From: Echinococcus granulosus
Lineage: Eukaryota > Platyhelminthes > Cestoda > Cyclophyllidea > Taeniidae
Assembly (NCBI RefSeq): GCF_000524195.1
Contig: NW_020170405.1
Location: 765,582-829,581, forward strand
DNA: 64,000 nucleotides
Reading direction: 5' to 3'
A model generated the notes under the pieces. The model ran no database searches, was not told where the DNA came from, and was given only the letters and a program-made list of their open reading frames with translations. Both the position numbers and the translations under genes were made by a program. Shown piece after piece: positions 56,401 to 64,000 of this stretch; the first letter of the stretch is position 1, and each line of letters starts with the position of its first letter.

Positions 56401-59400
56401 ACACCCCTGGGTGAGCAGAGCCCTTGGTACTTGGAGTCACCGCGTTCCCAAACAACCATCACCCGGTACGCCAACTACCAAGCTGCTTCTTTCAAGGAGG
56501 CCCTGAGGGAGGAGAAACAGGGTCCTGGGCATCAAACCTCCTCCGATTCCACCTCAGCAGGTTTGGCCTCATCGACCCTTGAACTCGATTACTTTAGCGT
56601 CAATCTTATGATTTGTGTTTCTTTTCTTTCACCAGTGGAAAGAGACTCTGGCGCGTTCGCTAAAGGGTGAGTCTCAGATTTTTCCGCAGGTGTGATCGGG
56701 ATTCTAGTTGGGGCTTAGTAGGGCCTTTGTTCGTGATTTAGGAAGAGTGAAGGTAAACCCATTCTTTCTACTCCGAACAAGTACAAGCAAGTACGGAGTT
56801 TAAGAAATGGCTTCTATTTCAACGTATTTACTTCGGGCCAATAGATTAGGTTAGACAAGAGTTGTGCAACTACAAAGCTTATATTTTCATCCACTTTCTC
56901 AATAGCTTATATTTTGTCCTACTGTAGATGGGTCAGGTTGGGTTTACACAGCACCGCGTAATTTGTTTGTACTTATAAATTTTATCGGTTCTTCAGAACA
57001 ACATTAACAAAGTTTTGTACAAATGCAAGTATTTGATGAAATTGTTGGTGAGAATTGTCTGAATAGCCCTTAATCCTTCAGCTTATATGTGCAATAGAGG
57101 CTAGTCTACTGTCAAAATGGTATTTTAATTTTTTTTATAGAACGTCATATTGCAACGACCCAATGCAAAGGGCACCGAAGGTGTCACCGGGAGGGAAGTC
57201 CGCTGGTGGTTCTGTCACCCCGATATCACCGCGGAACAAGTTGATCCGGTTTGGAATTATCTGCGATCTTTCCGATGAGGAGAAGTGGCTGCCACAACTC
57301 CATGAATTAAACAAACTCCCCACCATCTTCAGGGTCACCTCTGCTGTCAACATGCTCTCTCACGTTGGTTATCCCCTCATTGGAGTTAACACTGTACAGC
57401 TTTACATGAAGGTGAGTGATTGGTTACTTTCTGTGGATACGAAAACAAATTGGTTGCCTCTCAGGAAATAGTCTTTGCCTTTCCAACAGCCGTTTAAGAA
57501 TAGTGGCTTTGGCTCGGTCACATCTTGCTTCAACAAACTTATGGTGTGTTAACGCGAATTCCACAACCAATACATTGTCTCTGAATGTACTGCGCAAATT
57601 CACTTATTGGCTTGATGAACCTTAGCCTCCAGTTGAGGGATTTTAGAAGTTGGTGGTGAGCAGGATCAGATGTAGGTGACAAATTCGTTGTTTGATCAGT
57701 GCTGCATTGCATGTTGTCGTCATTCATCAATGCTATGTGAATTACGTGAGTTTGGCTATCTTTAGTACAGTACAAAGTGAAATAATAACTAGTAGGATTT
57801 TGCCTACGAAACTTTTATTTAATCAAGTAGTTTCTATGCTACGCCGTGATCGTCCAGATATCATCGTCAGATTGAAAATGAGTCCGAAATAATTAGTTTA
57901 TCGTAAAATGTTCATTTAATCAACAATGTAAACACTTACGATTCTTAAATGAGCATACGGCTTGCTATCGTAAATGCATTATTCTCGCAGCTGTTTGCCG
58001 GATTGTAATAACTCGAAAAACTCACCTTCCAGCTGATAGCTTTCTTATGCGAAAATGGTTCCGAAACGTACCACTAGAATGGTGTCCCTTGCTGTGCCGC
58101 AGATCCCTGGCTCGAGGACGCCAGGTCACCAGGAGAGCAACAACACTTGCGCCGTGAACATCAACGTGGGTCCGGGCGACTGCGAGTGGTTCGCAGTTCC
58201 CGAGCAGTACTGGGGTGTGCTGCACCGACTAACCGAGCGTCAGGGTCTAGACTTCCTCACGGGGACCTGGTGGCCAGATGTAGAGGAGTTACGACAGGAG
58301 GGTGTTCCACTCTACCGATTCCTACAGAAGCCCGGCGATCTCGTCTGGCTGAATGCCGGCGCGGTCTACTGGGTGCAGGCCCTGGGCTGGTGCAATAACA
58401 TTACCTGGAACATCGCCCCTTTGATAGCCAGGCAGTATCAACTGGCCGTCGAGAGGTTCGAATATAACCGTCTGAGGAATGTCAAGTCTCCCGTTCCCGT
58501 GATTCATCTCTCATGGCAGCTAGCCAGAAATACTCGTGTGGGGGAAATACAGCTCTACGAGCTCATAAAGTGAATCTCAACGCAATTTGTCTTCTTTACG
58601 TTCTTTAAAACTACCTTTACGCTGTACACTGTCGTGAGATTATTTTGCGGTTTTCATTAACTCGATTGCAGTCATCTCTAGTGATGCTCGGTATAGCTTT
58701 TCTAATGGCTTTCCATTTTGACCAGTTTGTTTGCCAACTGGCAAGTGACCATTGTTGCTAGAGAATGGAGATCTTACTACCTTGCAGACACACCCTTCTT
58801 CGCACTATGGTGGATTCACAACTGATGTTGGACTTCTTGGACCAGCTTGAAATTCCGGTTAAACGGCATGGCAAGAAACCGGACGACATTGCACATTCCT
58901 GTCAAGACTGTGAGGCGAGTGGGACATTCATGCATTGCATGACTCGATCCTCTAGGCCTTAAATGTTCCCTACTCCAGTGTTGAAAGTGACAACATAAAA
59001 AAAGAGCTAAAAATCCTAACTTCCCTTTCAAAATAATCCTACCTAGAGATTTATATTAGCCCAAAAACTCATTCAAAATGGGCTCCATTCAATCCAAAAT
59101 AGGGATGGAATTCGTAGCACAAATATGATCATTAGACCCTAGTTTGAAGTGGCCTTAAAATGCAAATTCACATGATAGAGATGTCCGAGTTCATTCAACT
59201 GGACCATCCAACAGCTATAACATTGAGCTCGCATTGTGATTTTAACAGAAAACTTCGGTTATGCGCCACTTTTGTTTTTTTGGTAGACACTATAAAGAAG
59301 TGAGTTTCGAATGCACTAAGAGTGAATTTGCCAACTTTCTGGCCTTACTTGTCGAATCATGTCGAGAACGCGAAATGGAAAGTGCCAGTTTCAATAGATT

Positions 59401-60252
59401 GGATTTTTTGGTGTCCTTTTAAATATCTTTCACCTTGTTCATTAATATAATTTTGCAGTCCGCACATGCGAGGTGTGGAAGTAGTCACGTGAGCTTTGAT
59501 TTGCAGATTGAGGTGTTTAATCTGCTCTTCGTGACGACACAAGAGAAGAAAACGGAGGTACGGTGTTTCGCGTGCGCACGCCGAAGTGACCCCGGTCTGC
59601 GCTCATTTAGCGTCCTGTCCGAGTACTATATGCAGGAGTTAGCCACCATCTACGACAACTTCCAGTTTCAGGTGGTAAGCTCATTTCGCTTTGCCGTTTC
59701 CAAAGCGAAATGCTGCCATTCAACATCTGTACTCCATATATATATATATATGTGTGATTATTCACTTAGAGGCCAGTTCTGGTTTGATGTTTACGAACCT
59801 CTTATCCAATTCACATCAACAACGCAACAAATGTCCAGCATTGACGATAAGCATTTTTGCCTTTTTTTCGATTTGAGGAAGTCAATTGCTAGGCCTTTAA
59901 AAGCTTGGCTTGGGGTGGCCTGTCAAGTGAAAGGCGCGAAATGGAAGCTCAACTCCGAAGTCTTCTGAGCCTGTGAAATTTATTGCATGATATCCTCGGG
60001 ATGAAACATGTTTCAGTTTTTTGAATTAGAGAAACACAGGGGTTTAAATTTTGCTCTTATTACCAAAGTTGGCACATCATCCCTCGTGATTTCAGAGTTG
60101 GCCTAAGGTGCTATACTCGATACTCTACCCCTCCTTTTAATGCATGCTAATAGGTCTTAGCTGCAGTGATTTCGTAGTAGTAAACAGATTTGGATTTGGC
60201 CGAATAATACCCTTTCCAGTTTACGATTTCAGCTACACCAGTAGAATGGTAA
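50451..60252 (+). CDS. KDM6A-like: KDM6/UTX-type JmjC protein with TPR repeats
   Basis: Eighteen exons join in phase: 50451-50521, 50955-51365, 51409-51584, 51621-51755, 51796-52036, 52115-52310, 52396-52786, 53073-53239, 53680-54102, 54891-55289, 55367-55675, 56344-56560, 56636-56666, 57141-57411, 58103-58569, 58788-58914, 59507-59674 and 60220-60252. The product is about 1410 residues (human KDM6A about 1401). N-terminal TPRs include [31 protein letters not shown] and [34 protein letters not shown] starts the linker. [20 protein letters not shown] precedes the JmjC domain, whose core is [15 protein letters not shown] four-Cys zinc site follows (CQDC 1340-1343, CFAC 1364-1367). The family removes H3K27 methyl groups in COMPASS/MLL3-4 complexes. 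His1155 and Glu1157 of the iron triad are present, but the third ligand is Tyr1235. Intron 16 has a GC donor; introns 2-4 are 43, 36 and 40 nt. Exon 8's donor and exon 18 are the least certain borders. Confidence 0.93.
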
Positions 60253-60581
60253 GTCACTTAACTTCTACTTACGATCTTTTCAGCAACCAGTGGCAGCTTA
60301 TTCGGTGGTCAAGTAACCACCCTGCGTACCATCCCCTCGTTTTTTTATAATTTGCACGCCTCGTAAATAAAAATACCACTGTAATGATATCTCCCTCTGT
60401 ATCCTGTCCAAACATTCACCATTCTTGAATTTGTATTGTCTTTAAATGTATACTTTGTTCGTGCCCTCACGAGTCTTTACTTCATGGCACGAAGGAATCA
60501 GTGGTTTTGAAAATGAGGGAAATGATAGATCTAGCCTGTGTTTTTAATCAAAAGGAATGCAAATAATTCCTATGAGAGTCT
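60253..60581. other. Convergent 3' ends of KDM6 and ALG1
   Basis: The two stop codons are 329 bp apart and the genes converge. On the plus strand AATAAA at 60366-60371 is a likely KDM6 poly(A) signal, 114 nt past the proposed stop. On the minus strand ATTAAA (complement of 60543-60548) could serve ALG1, about 34 nt past its stop. Confidence 0.55.
60366..60371 (+). terminator. Probable KDM6 poly(A) signal
   Basis: Canonical AATAAA downstream of the last proposed KDM6 exon, between the two convergent genes. It supports a transcript end here. Confidence 0.55.
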
Positions 60582-62927
60582 TTAGTCTTGACTTTCCGCC
60601 AGTAGTTTCTCACAGGTTGGCAAGACGGTGTTGAGCCAGTGGGTGTGCCAGTCCATGTCTGGGAATTGTTTGAGCTCATGTAGGTTACGTCGGCAGCGGA
60701 CGAGGTCAGGAGCATCGCCAACACCCTCAAAGTCCTCCTTCGGCATCAGGAGGCGCGTCAGGTGGTCGGTCAGAGCCTCTGCCGTTGAGAAGTGATACCC
60801 CAACTGACCATTTGGAAGTAATTCCGAGAGGGCTGGGTAGGCCAGTGCAAGGACCGGTACTTCGGCGCCTATTAAGTCCACGATCTGGTTTGTGAAAAAC
60901 CGGCGCTCAGCGTTAAAAGACAAGCTCCAACTAGTGACGTTATACAAATCTGTAATCCGCTGGTTATGATTATATGGTATCCCACATGCGCGTATGCATA
61001 TTTCACTATTGATGCGCGCAAATGTATTAATTTTAAGTACAGAGCCAATTATTTTGGGGAGTACACTTGCCTTCATGGGAAGGTCGAGATTCGAGGTACT
61101 GCGATGTAGACTGACACCCAAGTCGGCAGCTCCCAGAAGTAGTGGATAGTCAGCCCATTTGAGCCAAGGGGTCAGAACATCTACGTGCTTCCAGTTACGT
61201 TTCTCTATTGTTGCCTGAAAATGCGACTTCAGTGGTCCACGGCCTAGGAGAGCACGATGTTTGCCAATGATCATAATATGGTGTGATGACGACAAAGGAG
61301 ACCCAATCATACAACAATAGGGCTAGGGAAATTACCGCCCGGCGCAATAAATAATGAAAACCAAATTGGGGATGTGGAATCATAAGAAAGGATTTATCCT
61401 TATTCAATAGGAGCTTCCAGAAATTGTAAGGATGGTTCATTAGGAGTGGCGATTTAGTTTAGCAACATTTTGGATGGATTTTGAGTCTAATCTACCACTC
61501 TCACATTCAATCGAGACACAACAACTAAATTTCGTGTAGAGAACGACTGTTGGAGAAGTACAAGGGAACAACATTTAGCATTTGTCACATTGACTCATAG
61601 CTAAAAGCATTCAATGAGCTAGCTCATGTAACTTACCCAGACTTCACTCACCAGTAACAATACAAATGAGCTTATGAAAGTAAATATTAGGTGAAGAGGT
61701 GACAGTGGCATTATAGCTGTCCAAGGCCTCCAACATGATGGCAAAGTCGTCATCGGGGGTCCAGGAACAGCTGCTGACGAGGAGGGCCGGTCGATCAACA
61801 CGCCATCTACAGGTACCGGACGACGAATCGACGATCTCAGTAAATGCAGTGCTTCCAGTAGATCCCTCTGGGCCCCTCAGTTGCGGATAATCGTGGGAGA
61901 GACTAAAACAAACCAATCAGTATCTGGAGAATGAGGTAGTATATGTCGCTGGACTTGTTATCAATAGTGCACAAGAGAGTAAGTGAGCCCAATTTCATCT
62001 AAAGACTTTTGAACTGCAAATGAGATTAAAATAGGTCATTCAAAAAGTGCTCTTAAGCAAACAATGGAACTTGTATCAAATTGGTTAAAATAGGGTCAAA
62101 TTCGTTAAATATAGACCCTTTTAAAAACATACTACTACCATTTTGAGGACACCGATAAATCCTTGATAAAACCTTTATAAGCGTTTTAAAAAAAGGAAAC
62201 TAACCGGCAAAAGAGTTTGTGTGCATCCTCAATCGTAGTAGGTTTAAAGTCCTTGGTTGGTTTGTCGTAAACAACTACCGCATCAATGCCTGTTTGTTCA
62301 CGTAAATCAGCTCGAAGAGCTTTGGCAACTGTAAAATGACGAGTCTTCACAAACGCATTTGAGTTAAGAAACCAGGACGCAAATGTCAATTCCATGAGCT
62401 TATACATTCTAAGGCAAACAGAAGTTACAATAGGGTAATGAGTAGTACCTTGAGGCAATACTTCTCCGGCCAGAGGGGGTTTCCAATATCGTATAACCAT
62501 AATTGTGCCAATCGATGCAAGTTGGACACTGCTTCAGCAGCGCAAAAAAGTACACAACTGAAAGAGTGGGTGCCGCAGGAGGAGACTGAACAAATAGCAG
62601 ATCTTCTTGCATGTGTATAGCCAAGTGGACAAAGAGACAGATAGCTAAGAAAATGCTCTAAACCTGTTTTAGATTTGGTAAAAGAAAGGGACTACATACC
62701 TTGAAGATAAGCGCGATAAATCGTGGAAGGTAGACATCCAGGAATGCGGGTGGTTGGGAGAGGTAGCAGTAGGTAATGCCATCATCGGAAATCGACTCTA
62801 CGCCCCGATAACCAGAGAATTTAACTCGCCAGCCCTCCCTGGCAAAAGACCTAGCGTGATTTTTTATGCGAGGGGATCTTGTGACATCACCCAATACCAA
62901 AATACGGACTGAAGGCTTGTCGTTCAT
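60582..62927 (-). CDS. ALG1: ALG1 chitobiosyldiphosphodolichol beta-mannosyltransferase
   Basis: Adds the first mannose (beta-1,4, from GDP-mannose) to GlcNAc2-PP-dolichol on the cytosolic ER face. Six exons join in phase: 62696-62927, 62449-62644, 62205-62408, 61652-61902, 61071-61243 and 60582-60884, giving 452 residues (human about 464). Family landmarks: VLGDVTRSPRIKNHA, QSPPAAPTL, IDWHNYGY, TVAKALRADL, VVVYDKP, DRPALLVSS.SWTPDDDF, TPWLKWADYPLLLGAADLGV and LDLPMK|IVDLIGAEVPV. Intron 5 has a GC donor (GCAAGT); the LDLPMK-[VI]VD join is fixed by homology. The exon 1 donor is uncertain: GTATGT at 62699 is stronger but out of phase, while GTAGTC at 62695 keeps the frame. The protein as started here lacks the usual N-terminal membrane anchor; a candidate anchor exon lies upstream near 63331-63440 and joins in phase. 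Confidence 0.93.
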
Positions 62928-63786
62928 ATCAGCATTCTAAAACGAACATATGCTTTGGAAAAGTACTATTAAAGTGCAGAGTTAAATAAATCATATCAGC
63001 AATAGAAAAATACAAAATCATGGTTAAGAGACATTCCATAAATCCAAGGAAAAGTGGAAAATCCAAAAACCCAGCGAACAAAATGACATCTCTCTAACAG
63101 CGATGAAAACGTGCCAAATAAGGCTTGGTAAAGGAATAAATACACAAGTCAATGCTAAAATACATGCTTAATCTAAGAGGGCCCGCAAATCAAAAGAAAA
63201 ACAACCAACATAGCATATCCATAGGTTAATTTTTTTACAGTCCCGTTAAAATAGGTTCGACATAAATATGAATACCCTTTAGGTAATAATAAAACTGCGA
63301 TTGCTGGTAAAATAGGTCAAAAGAAAATACGAAAAGACTACACCAGAAAAGATTCACGAGTAACAGCAGAATCCAAACACCAACTTGCTCTGACCATGTC
63401 CGGAAGTAAACCCTAGGCCCGGTTCCATAAAAGCCTGCTTCGAATCTCGGTGGGTAAGAAAAACAAGCGCTCAATTAAAGGGTGCACTGTAACAATAAAA
63501 GGCACAAAAGATATATTTAGGGGAAAAGTCCTCGTCAGAATAGTGATGCATTTGTTCATAACAGTAAAAAAGTATTAAAAATCACCTTAATTAGCCAAAA
63601 AGAGGTCATATTAAACCTGCTTATTTAAGGAGTATTAGCTAAAGTCCCTCCAACAATAACCTGATCAAGCAAGCATTAGCACCATTTACTACTGCAAAGT
63701 TATCATAGAGGCCTTAACTCTAAAGAGATATTTTGTAAAATGGGAATTAACAGCCGAACTTCATGACTAGGCACGGGGACTGTGAT
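62928..63786. other. Region upstream of ALG1 with a candidate N-terminal anchor exon
   Basis: The minus strand has a hydrophobic open segment (VGVWILLLLVNLFWCSLF) ending at a GTATTT donor at 63330. An acceptor, TTCGTTTTAG, precedes 62936. Joining them adds Asn-Ala-Asp before the annotated ALG1 Met and keeps phase 0. No in-frame ATG is visible in the segment itself, so a further upstream exon or other start is needed. Confidence 0.4.
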
Positions 63787-63980
63787 GTGTTAGTGTAGCT
63801 TCCCGAGACTCCCTGAAGACGAAAGAAGACAAAATACTCGGGCAGAATATATATTCAGCGCAGAGAAGGTCTCTAGGGTATTGGCACTGTTCAAAGGCCA
63901 GCTCACTCAGCGAAGTACAAGAGGGCTAATCCAAAGTACAAAAGTGGTGCATCACCAATAACGAGGGATAAACCACTATC
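63787..63980 (+). repeat. Dispersed repeat family, copy near window end
   Basis: GTGTAGCTTCCCGAGACTCC, CTGAAGACGAAAGAAGACAA, AATACTCGGGCAGAATATAT, GCGCAGAGAAG, GGCCAGCTCACTCAGCGAAG and a 3' block with AGTGGTGCATCACCAATAAC. Its 5' half is the best-preserved example of the GAAAGAAGAC and CTCGGGCAGAATATATATT blocks. Confidence 0.7.
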
Positions 63981-64000
63981 GTATCACAGTAATGCAGCGC

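Overview
This window looks like nuclear genomic DNA of a flatworm, most likely a tapeworm. All five recognisable genes are animal genes with many GT-AG introns. Several introns are only 30-51 nt long and sit beside introns of several kilobases, a mixture typical of parasitic flatworms. The species cannot be read from the sequence; the cestode call is inference. Exon borders were set by eye from open frame, splice-site consensus, phase agreement between adjacent exons and remembered family motifs.

Layout. Positions 1 to about 16,000 are gene-poor and AT-rich. They hold five or six old copies of a dispersed repeat of about 200 bp, one 100-N assembly gap, and some unassigned open frames near 15.2-16.0 kb. 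From 16,089 to 19,181 (minus strand) lies a DDX5/DDX17-type DEAD-box RNA helicase with an unusual C-terminal arginine/serine-rich tail. Head-to-head with it, 742 bp away, is a complete 16-exon O-GlcNAcase gene (OGA, 19,924-31,557, plus strand). One OGA intron carries an internally deleted mariner transposase relic. Just past the OGA poly(A) signal is a possible small second cistron (31,790-32,270). Positions 32.3-38.7 kb are intergenic with two more repeat copies. A tincar-family 8-transmembrane protein gene (38,705-49,465, plus) and a KDM6/UTX-type gene (50,451-60,252, plus; TPR repeats, JmjC domain and zinc-binding tail) follow. The window ends with ALG1, the beta-1,4-mannosyltransferase of N-glycan synthesis (60,582-62,927, minus), tail-to-tail with KDM6, then intergenic DNA and another repeat copy.

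The genes are not an obvious pathway cluster. They are a housekeeping and chromatin neighbourhood: RNA helicase, O-GlcNAc removal, a developmental membrane protein, an H3K27 demethylase homologue and ER glycosylation. I found no wholly new system. The most notable points are: (1) the KDM6 JmjC domain has tyrosine where the third iron-binding histidine should be; (2) the DDX5/17-like helicase carries a long RS domain; (3) introns of 30 and 34 nt; (4) two GC-AG introns in neighbouring genes; (5) a possible OGA-linked downstream cistron with a trans-splice-like acceptor; (6) a dispersed unclassified repeat family.
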